The notes below the pieces were generated by a model. It was not told the origin of the DNA, did no database searches, and saw only the letters and a list, made by a program, of their open reading frames with translations. The position numbers and the translations under genes are program-made. Shown piece by piece: positions 1 to 10,794 of a stretch of DNA of 64,000 nucleotides (within the stretch, counting starts at the first letter, position 1; every line of letters starts with the position of its first letter). Source of the stretch: Asparagopsis taxiformis (Eukaryota > Rhodophyta > Florideophyceae > Bonnemaisoniales > Bonnemaisoniaceae); the NCBI GenBank assembly GCA_030407315.1, contig JALQPE010001913.1, forward strand, positions 1 through 64,000, written 5' to 3'.

Positions 1-215
1 TCCAGCAACTATCACTGCCTCCCACCACTGCCTCACCTCATACATCCAGGCAGTACTTTCTACTGCCGTCGGCAGCACATGGCCACTGCCTCGGGCAGTG
101 CACTGTACTGCCGGCAAGTAGGGCATTAATTTATATTTTACAGTACTAAATTTTTACTGCCTCAGGCAGTAAATTTTACTGCTGTACAGTACTGCCCCAG
201 GCCCGATTTCAGACA
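1..215. repeat. block of short CTGCC/GGCAG hairpins
   Basis: This AT-rich stretch carries repeated TACTGCC/GGCAGTA words. Several form perfect inverted repeats with a three-base loop: CTGCC-N3-GGCAG at 63-75, CACTGCC-N3-GGCAGTG at 84-100, and TTTACTGCC-N3-GGCAGTAAA at 153-173. Single half-sites lie between them. No open frame of interest is present. It could be a degenerate palindrome-rich transposon end or clustered binding sites; the sequence does not decide. Confidence 0.6.
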
Positions 216-899
216 CAGTAGTGTCCATCTCTACTTGACCAAGACGCTACAACAAATACTAACAGACTCTCTCTCTCCCATACTTCGGTTCTTTCTTCTC
301 ATTCTACCCTCCCGCTCCCCTTTCGGTACTTATTTTCACCTCCTCTTCAACCGCTATGGGTTCATTTCAATTTCTAACTTTTCCTCTATTGATCATCTCC
401 ATACTTCATTTCGTCTCTACTCTACTCCGAAATAGGAAATAGGCTTTAGTTTTCTACAGATCACAGTAGATAGATAGCATTTTTGTAGAGTAGAAATGGT
501 AGTACTATCAATAGTTTAATTCATAGCTCTTTCAAAATAAACATTCTGTCTCCTTCCCTACCAGGAAGAAGATGCAATTCTGGTCGACATGACCAATGTC
601 TATTTTCAGTTCCTATCCGTCCTACCCTTCCCATCCTATAGATCCCATGATTAGAATAGTGGCGTCTCCCACCCGCCGAAAGCCAGCGTCCCTCCCTATC
701 TATTCCGTCCCGTCCGCGGTAGATTTACCGTCCTTTCCGCCCTTCAACCACCTTCTTTGATGGTACTATACCAGTCAAATCAGTACTACAATCCATCTAT
801 ACTGCTGGGTTGCAACCATTACACTGCAACAAAATCATAAAATATGATGGAAAAAACCTGTGTATCCATGGTAGAATCTACTTCAGACGAATGGAATTA
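216..899. other. non-coding stretch, pyrimidine-rich
   Basis: No supported gene is seen here. 235-435 is C/T-rich and open by chance; its translation is leucine/serine/phenylalanine-rich with no recognisable motif. The rest has no long frame and no obvious repeat. Confidence 0.5.
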
Positions 900-1364
900 T
901 TCCAGTCTTTCGACTGCTTCAAACCAGTGTCGGGTCTGGTTGAAAACCAGTGGGTAGCTGGTTTCAACCAGCTGATGTGCTGGTTTCCAACCAGCACTCA
1001 CTGTGCCAACAACCAGCCTACCCTCTGGTCATATTCCATCACCAACACTGGTATACTTCACTTCATTGGCTGGTCAAATCCAGTATCACCTCCTGAAATT
1101 AACCAGCACAGTACGGGATCATAACCACTGTCCGACCCACCGCCGTGGCCTGGTGCAAACCAGTACCCCCTGGCCAAACCATCCAATCCACTGGTTTTCA
1201 ACCAGGCCACCCGTACTGTACATGCACTGGAATTCACCAGCAAATTACTAAAATATTAGATGGCGCTTATCTAGAGGTTGGGGATCGTTTTAACCAGCGA
1301 CGTGGCCTGGTTTTTTCACCACTGTACGAACTAAAATCTGGCTGGAAAAATAGCCAATTTTTGC
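900..1364. repeat. block of CTGGTT/AACCAG hairpins
   Basis: The words CTGGTT and AACCAG (or one-base variants) recur every 15-40 bases. At least four are perfect hairpins: CTGGTT...AACCAG at 936-950, AGCTGGTT-TC-AACCAGCT at 956-973, GCTGGTT-TCC-AACCAGC at 979-995, and CTGGTT-TTC-AACCAG at 1191-1205. The architecture matches the block at 1-215, with short loops and repeated half-sites, but the core word differs. A weak single example, CTGGT-GAT-AACCAG, is seen near 28671. Frames through this block are open only because the motif lacks stops. Confidence 0.6.
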
Positions 1365-2969
1365 TCATGCTGTGGCCAGAACGCGACCCACGAGGTCGGT
1401 CGCTGCCCCGAGGCCACCGAAATAACCAGCACGATTGCCACGACGGCGTTCGGAACGGGAAGCGGCCCGCGGCACGTAAGCATCATCGTTGCGCACGTGC
1501 ACGAACTCCTGATTATCGCCGCTTGCGTAGTCGGGGCGTATAACTCGATACTCCGGCCCCAACGAGAGAGCGCCGCGAGCCTCCGCCAACGCGCTGGTGA
1601 CGGAGATTAACGTATCGGAACCGTCCACCGGGATTGCATGGAAGCAACTCGTAGTCGGCCAGGAAGTCCAACGAGGACCCCGGCAGCAGGCACGCGCGCC
1701 CGAACACACGACGTTCCACGAATAGCAAGCACGCAAGCACGCGAGCATCGCTGCGTGTTCGATGTCCACAGCCATGAGGAAACGTTCCTTCACGGGGGCA
1801 GCCGCGTCCTTCACGGCATCGGTAAAGTAGTGCACCACGCGTGGTAGCAATGTGGATGACCCACGAGGATCCGGGTAATCCTCTACCAACGTCCTGCAAC
1901 GACGGGAAGTAGAGTTCGTTCGGAATGGCCCACGGAGCCGACGCGTGCGACACGCGGTAATCGTCTGCGTTCGCGTAACGAAGCGCGAAATAGTCGTCGT
2001 ACGACACCACGCGTTTGGAAATGACGCTCAACGAAAGGGCGGTCTTCCACTCGGCTCGCTGCCTCTCGGAAAGTGTCCGCGGACACACGTAGACAGACGC
2101 CAACGAGATGAACGGCGGTTCTCGGGCGTCCCCTTCCACTGGAACGCGTCCATGCGGTGTACGTATATCGCGTCGTTGACGTCGCGGAGAGCCACGAGCG
2201 GTCACAGCAAATTGACGCGAGGATCTGATAACGAATCGATCCTCGGACCCTTTCGCAAAACGATGAGCGGCACGTCGCCCCCACGGATTCTCCGCGATTC
2301 GGGTATAATCGGTAGCCGCGCGGGCATCTAGACGGTCTTTAGCCAACGTGGCGACATCGTCATCCGTGATTGCCGTGCGAGGCAATGCGGCCCACGCGTG
2401 GGTCAGAGCGTCTACGTTGAGCGCCACGCCGTCGCGTAGGGGGCTGCCGACTGTTCTCGCGGGATCACCACGTTCCGGCGAACCCTGACGAGGAGAATGA
2501 GGTGAACCGTCACGACGAGGTACGCCCGTGCGGGCCACTGCCCCAGCCAACGCGATGGAACGGCCGCTGCCATCGCGGCCACACCCAGGGACGAGGCTGC
2601 GACTTCCGGGATTATGGGTGACGAATTCCCTGATTCTGACGCCGTTGCGTCAGCGCCACGCGGAGCGTCAGTCTTGGCAGCCTCGACAGGCGCAACGGAA
2701 GCCATCAGGCGAGACGACGAGGCAACGGCTGTGGAACACCGGCGTGAGCCGCCCTATCGGAAGGGGCGGGCGCGACGGACGCTTCCGTCGCTGGCGGCGC
2801 ACCCACCCTGGTGAGGGAGGGAGCGCCCTGCGAAGGGTTCCTCGTTCCACCTCCAGCAGAGCCGGCGGGCCGCGGAGTGTTGGTGTCGGTACTGGCGCGT
2901 ATTAACCATCGTGGTTACCGTGTACGCGACGAAAGCGACAAGTGCAACGAGCACAAGGGGAAAAGCCAC
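1365..2969 (-). pseudogene. decayed GC-rich gene of unknown function
   Basis: The minus strand carries coding-like sequence that changes frame several times. Near 2969 it begins with a hydrophobic segment (AFPLVLVALVAFVAYTV) that looks like a membrane anchor, followed by a Pro/Ala/Arg-rich region. A long frame then reads through motifs such as ALTHAWAALPRTAITDDDV and YDDYFALRYANADDYRV. At about 2100-2220 a different frame reads better (NDAIYVHRMDAFQWKG). Around 1880 it shifts to FTDAVKDAAAPVKERFLMAV, then back to GSSLDFLADYELLPC near 1640, and finally to a frame ending at a TGA at 1365. The segment is visibly more GC-rich than its flanks. I do not recognise the family. Several frameshifts make a working gene unlikely. 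It could be a transposon or virus-like remnant. Confidence 0.4.
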
Positions 2970-3250
2970 GCGGGCGAGACGAGAGAAGAAGAAAACGGAA
3001 AAGGCTGCGAGCCGATGCAGGACGAGTTGACGAAGCGAAACGGTAACGGCCTAAGCGATGATGATGACGGATAGGGAAGCGACGAACGCTCCGACGTCTG
3101 AGCCGTAGCTTAAATATCGTTCCGACGACCGCTTTCGCAATGCCCGTTGCACGAAATACACGAGATGGCCGCGGCCTGCGTGCGTATCACGCAGATTCGA
3201 ACCTCACCCGCGTAGTGGAACTGGAAACTGCATTCGATTGCAAGAGATGC

Positions 3251-4256
3251 CTACGCGAAGCATTGTAGAACGATGCCAACGGGCAGGCCCCGATGATACG
3301 AGGAAGGGCGGGAGCGCACGCGCGCGCTCCAGCGCCGTGGCCAACCGATCGGCCAACCGGGCCACGTTCGTTTAGGCGAGATTTTTCGGGACAATTGCCA
3401 TGTCCGCGATTTTACCCGAAAAGGCGCCAACGCCCCGTGCCTCAGGCGTGTCCTGACGGGCCTCGCGTGGCCGGGACGTCCACGTGTGGGGGTGGGGCTG
3501 TGTAGTATACGTGGCCAATACGAAAATGGCAAATATTTACGACTTCCGCGAAATTAGAATTTCGGCGGACACGACCGGGGACAGCAATGTACGAGTATTG
3601 ATGGCGCATTCGCGCGCGCAACCGGCACACGTGTGCAGCGAACGAACTGGCACGCGGCCAACGGACCAACGGGTCCACACGCGCGACCCACAAGGTCTTT
3701 TCCCATTCGGGGACGTTACGAATAGTGTTAACACTGTAATCCGATGCCATCGTGGCTAAATAGGTATTGGCATCGTGCCGGGAGGGAAAGGGGACAAGCA
3801 TCGAACGAGAAACGAGCTCTAATCTACGACTGACTTCTACGTTATGTTTTACGTTTTCGCCTAACGAGGCTTCGTCTCCGTCGAGCTGCGCACTCCCTAC
3901 CCATCGCCACACGTGAGGCTGATCGCGTGTAGTGCCTACGGGCTTGGTTGAGAGCGCCTCCGGTGACGTGCTACCTCGTTTACCGAACGTAATCCTCGCG
4001 TGGATTGTTGCGTCGTGACGCTCGTGTCTACCTCGTTAACTACTCTATCTTCTACCTTTCTACCCATACAGTCAAACACGAGCGGGTGGCACTGTTCGTT
4101 GTTTCGTTTCGTAGGACAGCGTGTCCACTGGCTCGTACCAGCTACTTCTACCGAACTACCCACCACAGTGGAGAGACCAATGTAGTAGGTAGAAAATCCG
4201 CAAAGCGGCAAAACCACCCTACAGGTGTCCCGAGCCTCAGTAGTGTAGTAGAGCAA
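3251..4256 (-). pseudogene. second decayed coding relic, unknown
   Basis: Minus-strand frames here have a protein-like composition but are short and broken. 3442-3912 contains LVPFPSRHDANTYLATMASD and PEWEKTLWVARVDPLVRWP, after which a different frame (3537-3734) reads better. 3936-4256 contains GRKVEDRVVNEVDTSVTTQQ. The stretch lies upstream of and on the same strand as the relic at 1365-2969, so both may be parts of one dead element. No family is recognised. Confidence 0.25.
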
Positions 4257-5134
4257 GCGAATCTTGCGTCAACCGCCAACGGCGAGTATACCACGAATGG
4301 TCTTCCGGTGATACCGGGTGAAGGTTGGGGGTGCTCACGCACGAAGTGCGTATTGATGGAGCGAAAGACGTAACCCGTCGAGCTGTATAGCTAAAGCTAA
4401 TTCGTCCTGGAAGGATATAAAAGAGCAATGCAAACACTGTTCAGTGGAGTCGTAAATTATACGTGAGTTTACGTTACCTCTAAAGGTTAAGCACTCTGGC
4501 TAATCCAGAGGCGTTTTATACTAGACTAAGTTACTGTAAACAGTTAGGGTAGGTAGACAGTTAGGAATAAATATCCTATGTGCACCAATCAGATCCCTGA
4601 TTATGGCGACTGCGGGAGCCCGCGAGATCACCGACTGTTAGTGTTACAGTGTAAAGTTAGCTGAGTCAGCTTAGTTAAAATTTGCCCCTTGTGGGGTCTT
4701 TAGTTGTCCCAATGGGTCCCTCTCCCTCACTGGTCTGAGGTACAGCGAGGCTGTTTCCATTGGTTATTCCCGAACCGGGGTCGTCCAATAGGATGTCGAC
4801 ACGACCCCACCAGGGCAGACCACTCCGTGGTATGAAAAGAAAGCTATTGAAACCTTCATTACACGAAACGATTCTGTACTGCCAGTTTCTCGACTACGAT
4901 CTTCTCTCGAAGGCCAGTGACGATCTTCACCATTTCTATTTCTGCAACTCCCTGGTGGAATTGATGACCGGTTCCTCGTTCTGCGCACCGTATGGATCCA
5001 CAAGCACTGCATAATCATTTATTAGCAGCTGAGGAGCTGAACATGAACTAATTTGAACGAATAAGGTCTGTACCAACCGGTCTGGAGAATACACATAAAT
5101 TTCTACTAGAGCAATCTCTTTTACTTCAGTTCTA
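4257..5134. other. non-coding; possible LTR and primer-binding-site fragment
   Basis: A TATAAAA box lies at 4416-4422. About 190 bases downstream, TGGCGACTGCGGGAGCC (4604-4620) starts with TGG and is complementary to a plausible tRNA 3' end (GGCTCCCGCAGTCGCCA), as in an LTR retrotransposon primer-binding site. No gag or pol frame follows and no second LTR was found by eye, so at best this is a solitary LTR end. 4640-5134 holds no supported gene. Confidence 0.2.
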
Positions 5135-6428
5135 CTACACCTTTCGTAAATCCCATACCAAATCTTGCATTTTATCCCTTTTTATTGAACTAGCAGGTAA
5201 CCTCGTTCTCGAAAAGGAGTGAGATGATAGTCCATGTTCTTTCGCCTTCTCGTACCATTCCTGCACTTCTTCCAGAGTACTTCCATGCGAATTCAATTCA
5301 TTTCTTACAGAATCGAAACTCTCGCCTTGTTCAATACAAAGATTGTGTAGTTTCATGCATGCACATACGACTCGTATGTTTTCGACTTAGCGAAAATTCC
5401 AGACCACCGCGCAGAACACGCCACCTAGCCGCCAAGTGCCCGAACGCCTGCTCGATATGAACCCGGTGGGAAGAGAGAAAGAAATTGAAATGCTTTTCTT
5501 TCTCGTTGCACTGACTTCTTGCGTAAGGATTAATCAACCAATTTCTGCACTCGTACGCCTCGTCTCCACAATTCCAAAACTCTTCCTGCAAGCCTCCTTG
5601 ATATAGATATGCTCCTAGTTCAGACACAGAATGTGCTAAAGAATCGTGTGTGGTACCTAGACACCGAGCTGAATAGCAGAGGAACCTGTACTTGGCGTCT
5701 ACGAGTGGCTGTACTGAGAGTGCGTAATACCGTTTTCTGAAAAAGTAGGCTGCTGGTCGCTCTTTACATCCTGGCTTTGCTATTTTTATGGCAAATCCAT
5801 CGAGTGCACCGACACATCTGCGTAAAGGATTTGTGAATCTTCTTGACAATTTAAATTCTATATATTCTCTGTGCAGTTCTTCCCAGCCTCATGCAATTCC
5901 TGCAAGCCTAAGAGCTTCCATTATTGCTTGGCATGTGTCATGAAAAATTCGATAAATGGAACGAACAGAGACATTGAAACACAACCATAGATCCAAATAA
6001 CTGGCCCCAGCAAGTATCCAAAGTGTAATTGCGAGGCGGCTGTGTGCTGCAACCTCAGTTCCTGTGTTGTGAACGCAGCTTACACTTTCAAAAACTATTC
6101 CACCGAGAAGTGAAAATAACCGGTAAATGGTATTCCGTGACAGTCTGTACGTTCTTGTGAAGTCTTCCCAGTTTAGCATAGAAGTTATGCAAATAAACTG
6201 CCTACACTGCCGCCTGCAGGGAGATTGCAGAAATGTTTCCTCTGGGAGAACCATCAAATACCCCATAAAAACCACGATACCGAATTCATCATCTTCTGAA
6301 GCGAATATCTCGCCTATTTGACGGTTTAGCAGACTAGAACCACTCATGCGATTACGTTTTGAGTACCACGCGCTGTTTTGATCTGATATTTCTCTCCTGG
6401 TGCCCAATACCTCCAATATGTTGATCAA
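5135..6428 (-). pseudogene. PIF/Harbinger transposase, broken (HARBI1-like, DDE_4)
   Basis: The minus strand encodes a Harbinger-type DDE nuclease. The N-terminal half (5889-6428) includes the helical region TYRLSRNTIYRLFSLLGG. After an in-frame TGA at 5889-5891 the same frame continues into CVGALDGFAIKI (first catalytic Asp), GTTHDSLAHS (second Asp), CGDEAYECRNWLINPY (third acidic region) and HIEQAFGHLAARWRVLRGG. Near 5380 a frameshift moves the reading into VVCACMKLHNLCIEQG, the conserved C-terminal block, which ends at 5135. One nonsense codon and one frameshift therefore separate it from an intact protein, suggesting recent death. No ATG is clear at the 5' end; the frame is closed by a TAA near 6461. 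The Myb-like partner ORF of this superfamily was not identified, and terminal repeats were not located. Confidence 0.8.
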
Positions 6429-7755
6429 TGCATCATCTATACCTGTGCATACAGAGCGTTACAGATCCGGGTAGATCAAATTTGGAGTTCCAGGTTCTTC
6501 AGACCCGTTACGATTGGTTCAAGTACAGGCGGGTACTAGTAGTCCACTCCAGGATGCGTCTGCTCCTTGGCATCCTCCGCTATGCGAGGTTGCTGAAGAG
6601 AAAAAGCTAGCACTCGGGATACCTCAGTGATTCCCCATCGTACCGCTTACAAGTGGCGCGCATGCAGAGATTTGGAGTTTCAAACTTATCATCTCGGCAC
6701 GTTTTCGAACTTGACTGTTCTGTGCAAGGTGTCTCACTCACTTCTACATGGAGCCGGTCGAAAGTCTCTATTCCATCGTTTTGTGTACGTGCATACAAAT
6801 TTCCCGTTCAAAATTTTGTCTGGGAACGGCCCTCAGTCTCTGACGAATAACTTGTACATTACACTAGCATTACAGCTCAGCTCTGATATTAATGACACGC
6901 CGGCGATCAACGCGGCGACAATAAACAGGCAAGACAATTATCTTCTCAGAATATGGTGCATAAGAGCCATGGTCAAAATTAAAGTATACTGGCCGGCCGT
7001 ACATGTTTTCTACACGTTTGATAAGATACATGTGTTCTGAACCCGCAGTTCTACCGCGCGACTATCATCTCCATCCGATGCAGCTAAGCCCACGCTGTAC
7101 ATGATGACTGCGCTTTTGCTCTGAGCTGCAGCCAACACAGGCGTGTGCACTCGATTCAATCGCTTCTCCTGATGTTTGGTCGTTGCATCGTTGCGGTGCG
7201 ACGCAATAGATTTGTAAAGCACTTGTGACTTCATTTATTGCAGTCATGAAAGTTGGCCTCCGATGCGCAACGCAGCCTTGATGCGCCAACCGTGGACTAG
7301 ATTTTGTCCACCCCAATTCCTACTTCAACACCACTCGATTTGCAACCCAACTATACTATTTGTAGCAGTATATCTACTGTCACTACATCTGCAGCAGACA
7401 TTGCACCCGATATGCTGTCTAATTGGTTTTTCACCGTTCCTCCGAGTGCAGACTCGACTGAGACCAACCGCTACTTGCCATTGGTAAAGTTTGAACCATC
7501 AGTGACAGCAAACATGGAACCACGTACTCTGATTTTCGGCGACTGTCTGCACATACTACAGAAGCAACTCGCGTGTTCCACGCATGCCGATATATGTGTT
7601 CCGTACCATCCTCTCTCGCACAGGTAATAACATTGTTTGGTATTACTGCAGTTTGTTCATAAAGCCTTTGCGGAATCCTAGTCTCCGTTACAACGATCTC
7701 TCCACGTCTGGTGATACAAACTTTCGAAACGCCAAAGGCGTCCGAAAACCAATCG
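6429..7755. other. no supported gene; possible 5' exon near 7304-7622
   Basis: 6429-7300 shows only short unconvincing frames. 7304-7627 on the plus strand has protein-like composition (e.g. APDMLSNWFFTVPPSADSTE) and ends at CACAG|GTAATA, which resembles a 5' splice site. No 3' splice site was found that joins it in frame to the gene starting at 7756, so it is left as unresolved sequence. Confidence 0.3.
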
Positions 7756-9501
7756 ATGAGCTCCAAGAAAGATCGTCGGAGCCGCGAGGATATGCGTGCT
7801 CCGCCTGCGGCACGGCCCAACCGGAATCAGAAAACAGCAGCCCCATCAGCCGACAAGAAACAAGTGCGGACGAGCAAAATGAAGCAGCCATCTGAAAGTC
7901 AAGAGCGTAAACAACAGAGTGCTACAGTGTCCACTGATTCGTCAGAGTCTCCGGATGGTATATTTGGGTTTCATGACGATTCAACGACAGAATCAGATGA
8001 CGATGAGGTACGCTACAGGTTTATCCCAAGGGTCAAGTACCCGAAAGACTTTTTAGTACAAAACAGGGCCAGGTCTCGCTCAGATCAGCTTCGCAAAACG
8101 AACGAGATGGTTGAGAGAGCCGCTGATGTTATTATCATCATCACGTCGCGGTTGATGTGGATGGAGTTGATGGAGGCTTTCAGTAGCCAGGCGGAGGAAC
8201 TCGAGATGCAAGTTGTTGACCTGTTACAGGAGATTGAGCTTGCGACGGAAGAGGATTTTTTGAAGGAAGCTATGGGCGTGTTGATGGACAGAAAGTTTGA
8301 TATGGATTTCACGTGTTCAGGGATGTTTAGACAGCATCGAAAAGCGCGTATCCTAGTTTCAGCATGGGGAATCTACAGGGATTTACAGGACGAGCGGAGG
8401 AGTAACATGCAAGCGCATTTTCGTCAGAGCTTTTCGACGAAGAAGAGTATTTCTGATTGGATAGACCAGAGATGGCTGCGTGTTGTGTTACGAACGGTGC
8501 AGAGATGGAGTGGCGGATTTGCTGACAATTTGGCCAATAGCAGGACGGGGTCTAGTAGAGAGAGGTTGACCAAGAGAATATTCTCTCACATTCAAGGCGT
8601 ATCCGAAGCCATGTGCGTGGCACAAGCAGTCCAAGCGGATACTGAACTTCACACTGGGCGGCCGTACAAACATGAGGGGGAGAGAGCAAAGTACGTCACC
8701 GAGTTACTGAACTGGAAGGTGCAGAATGCAGTCAAGCGACGCGACGAGCCGTTTATCCATGAATTTACGCGGGGGGAAGACGCAGCGCGGGGGAAAAACG
8801 ACGTGGACAGAAAGGCGGAGGTGTATCGCGAGCAGGTGAATCGTCTGAACGCGGTGACGCAACGAGGGGGACTATGCGAAATTCCAGCAGAAAGATGGAA
8901 GACGATTGTGGCGCGCGGGGTGTTGATGGTGGCGCTGATTGTGGCACTACTCACAGGGGGGCTGAACGTCGGCGAGAGAAGCAACACATTTGAACGGGTG
9001 ACGGACGGTGCCAGTATAGGCACCGTGATACTCGCGGCGATATTCGGGCCGTGGAAGTTGAAGAGCGACGATCAGGATGTGCTGACGAAGATTATCTTTG
9101 GGATTAAACGGTCGACGTCGTTTAGTGATGTCGCGAAATTTGTGTGCCAAGGCGACCGGTCGCAACTGGCATTTCTAATGCATCTGGTGCAGGGAGATCG
9201 CAACTGGCTGGCGGCGGATGGCGCGTGCTTTGTGAGAGGCAGGACTACGGGGTCTGTTTCGGCACGCGTGCCGATCACAGGCCGAGCGCTTGCGGCTGCG
9301 GGGTCGATCTATGGACTCGGTGTGCTGCTCGCGCCGGATTGGAAGACGTACTATGCGGTTACTGGGAGTGAGCAACACGCCAATTTGGAACAGAGAGAGT
9401 CTGTGCAGGCGACGAATCTGGGCGTCACAGGGTTGACACGTTTCACTGGGAGACAATGCACGTATTGCGGGAGCATGCAGCAGTTGGATGATGTTGTGTA
9501 G
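7756..9501 (+). CDS. orphan protein with hydrophobic segments
   Basis: The frame encodes 581 residues from ATG 7756; it is open upstream to a TAA near 7659 but without an ATG. The N-terminal ~110 residues are disordered, rich in Lys/Arg/Ser/Glu with an acidic patch (TESDDDEVRY). Residues ~120-370 are helical and charged. Hydrophobic stretches follow at ~386-407 (VLMVALIVALLTGG), ~419-432 (SIGTVILAAIFGPW) and ~511-527 (ALAAAGSIYGLGVLL). The C-terminus has a single CTYCG pair. I recognise no family. The second half is more GC-rich than the first, which may mean a composite origin. It lies next to a transposon relic, so an element-encoded protein is possible. Length and the clean frame support a real gene; function is unknown. 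Confidence 0.6.
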   Translation: MSSKKDRRSREDMRAPPAARPNRNQKTAAPSADKKQVRTSKMKQPSESQERKQQSATVSTDSSESPDGIFGFHDDSTTESDDDEVRYRFIPRVKYPKDFLVQNRARSRSDQLRKTNEMVERAADVIIIITSRLMWMELMEAFSSQAEELEMQVVDLLQEIELATEEDFLKEAMGVLMDRKFDMDFTCSGMFRQHRKARILVSAWGIYRDLQDERRSNMQAHFRQSFSTKKSISDWIDQRWLRVVLRTVQRWSGGFADNLANSRTGSSRERLTKRIFSHIQGVSEAMCVAQAVQADTELHTGRPYKHEGERAKYVTELLNWKVQNAVKRRDEPFIHEFTRGEDAARGKNDVDRKAEVYREQVNRLNAVTQRGGLCEIPAERWKTIVARGVLMVALIVALLTGGLNVGERSNTFERVTDGASIGTVILAAIFGPWKLKSDDQDVLTKIIFGIKRSTSFSDVAKFVCQGDRSQLAFLMHLVQGDRNWLAADGACFVRGRTTGSVSARVPITGRALAAAGSIYGLGVLLAPDWKTYYAVTGSEQHANLEQRESVQATNLGVTGLTRFTGRQCTYCGSMQQLDDVV

Positions 9502-9726
9502 AAAATATCAATTTGTAATTACTGTCTGGAATATCAATTAAATCTATTTTTAGAAACACGCCACGTGTGTCTTTGCCATAAGTGGATGAACAAAAAACCA
9601 AAACTGAGTCGACTGTATACGCGCAGGGACGGCAGACAGACGGGGCGGGAGGACTCGCTTGCGCAACACCGAATCGAAACCAACAATCACACGACCACCA
9701 AATCTCATAAACTGTCCACGTCTCAC
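9502..9726. other. short intergenic spacer
   Basis: This spacer separates the convergent orphan gene and the divergent SDR copy. It is AT-rich just after 9501. No gene or repeat is seen. Confidence 0.5.
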
Positions 9727-10560
9727 TCATACATACCGTCTCGCGTCCTCCTCCATCATCCTAGCCACAACAGCGCCTTTCATCGCGACGCCAACATTCA
9801 TAGGCATCCATCTAAACACGCCCATCAAAAACGCATTCCTTGCACCCGGCGTGACGCGCAATCTGCCTCTACACAGCGCGCGTAACGCGACATCAACGCA
9901 TCGTCTAGCGGCGCCAACAGCCAATCCAGTCCTCGTTAAATCAAGTCCCGCGCCGGCGGATGCAAGCGCCGCCGCGTCCACGGCGCCCGCCTCCACACAG
10001 ACGACCTGCACGCCGAGCGGACGGAGCTCCTCGCGCAGCGCGTAGGCCAACGCGGACGTGTAGGCCATCGTCGACGAAAAGGTCGCCATCCACGGCACGG
10101 GATGGCAGGCGACGCTACCGACAAACACGACACCGCCGCGCGCACGCGCCGCAAACCGTCGCGCGAAATGGTGCGTCAGCGCGGTCGGTAGCCAGCAATT
10201 GACCGCGATGGCCGCGAGATGCGTCGAGGTCGGACGCATCAGCATCGCGCCGTGCTGTTCGACGCGCGCTGTGTGCACCAATAGTCCGACGTCGATGTCG
10301 CCCGTCGCGGAGATGATCGCGTCGGACGCGGACGAATGTGCAGCGTCGATGCAGAGCAGGCGCGTGTCGATCGGATGCTTGGTGCAGATTTCGGTGGATA
10401 GCGTTTGGGCTGGCTCAATTGAAGATTGAGCTGAGATTAGTACGATGGATAGACCGGACGCGGCGAGTTGGCGCGCGAATTGCGCGCCGAGACTGGTGGT
10501 GGCGTCGGTTATCACCGCCCAGGGCCCGTACTTTTCGGACAGTTTCTTGCGCTTGCGCAT
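9727..10560 (-). CDS. short-chain dehydrogenase homologue lacking catalytic residues
   Basis: The 277-residue protein is clearly a paralogue of the SDR encoded next to it on the same strand at 10795-11622; the two align along nearly their whole length. Key SDR positions have changed. The nucleotide-binding TGASSGIG is TDATTSLG (residues 18-25). The NNAG motif is HTAR (96-99). The active-site YxxxK (YSATK in the neighbour) is FSSTM (161-165), so both the catalytic Tyr and Lys are lost. The reading frame is nevertheless intact from ATG to stop, without frameshifts. It is therefore either a maintained pseudoenzyme (regulatory or scaffold role) or a young duplicate decaying by substitution only. 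The leader on the coding strand is CA-rich. Enzymatic activity as a dehydrogenase is not expected. Confidence 0.8.
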   Translation of the reverse strand: MRKRKKLSEKYGPWAVITDATTSLGAQFARQLAASGLSIVLISAQSSIEPAQTLSTEICTKHPIDTRLLCIDAAHSSASDAIISATGDIDVGLLVHTARVEQHGAMLMRPTSTHLAAIAVNCWLPTALTHHFARRFAARARGGVVFVGSVACHPVPWMATFSSTMAYTSALAYALREELRPLGVQVVCVEAGAVDAAALASAGAGLDLTRTGLAVGAARRCVDVALRALCRGRLRVTPGARNAFLMGVFRWMPMNVGVAMKGAVVARMMEEDARRYV

Positions 10561-10794
10561 TGTTTGGCGGCGGTGGAGGGGTGCATGACGGTCGCGGTTT
10601 GTTGGTTGAGTTTAGTAAGTGGTTTGGTGGTGGTGTGTTGGATATGTAGTTTATGATGCGGTTGGGGTGGAGGCCAATGAATGTGGCGCACTTGGTTTGA
10701 GGTTCCAAGGGTACCCTCGACACAAAACGAAAAAGGTGTTATATTTTTTCATATCTGAAATCCAACTATCTCGACATGACAAGCTACATAGCGC

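Noticed and set aside
1145..1543. 132-codon plus frame through the hairpin block
   Set aside because: It runs across repeated CTGGTT/AACCAG motifs and into the relic; openness follows from the repeat composition.
4380..4640. Full LTR retrotransposon
   Set aside because: A TATA box and a possible primer-binding site are present, but there is no second LTR, no gag or pol and no target duplication seen; kept only as a low-confidence fragment.
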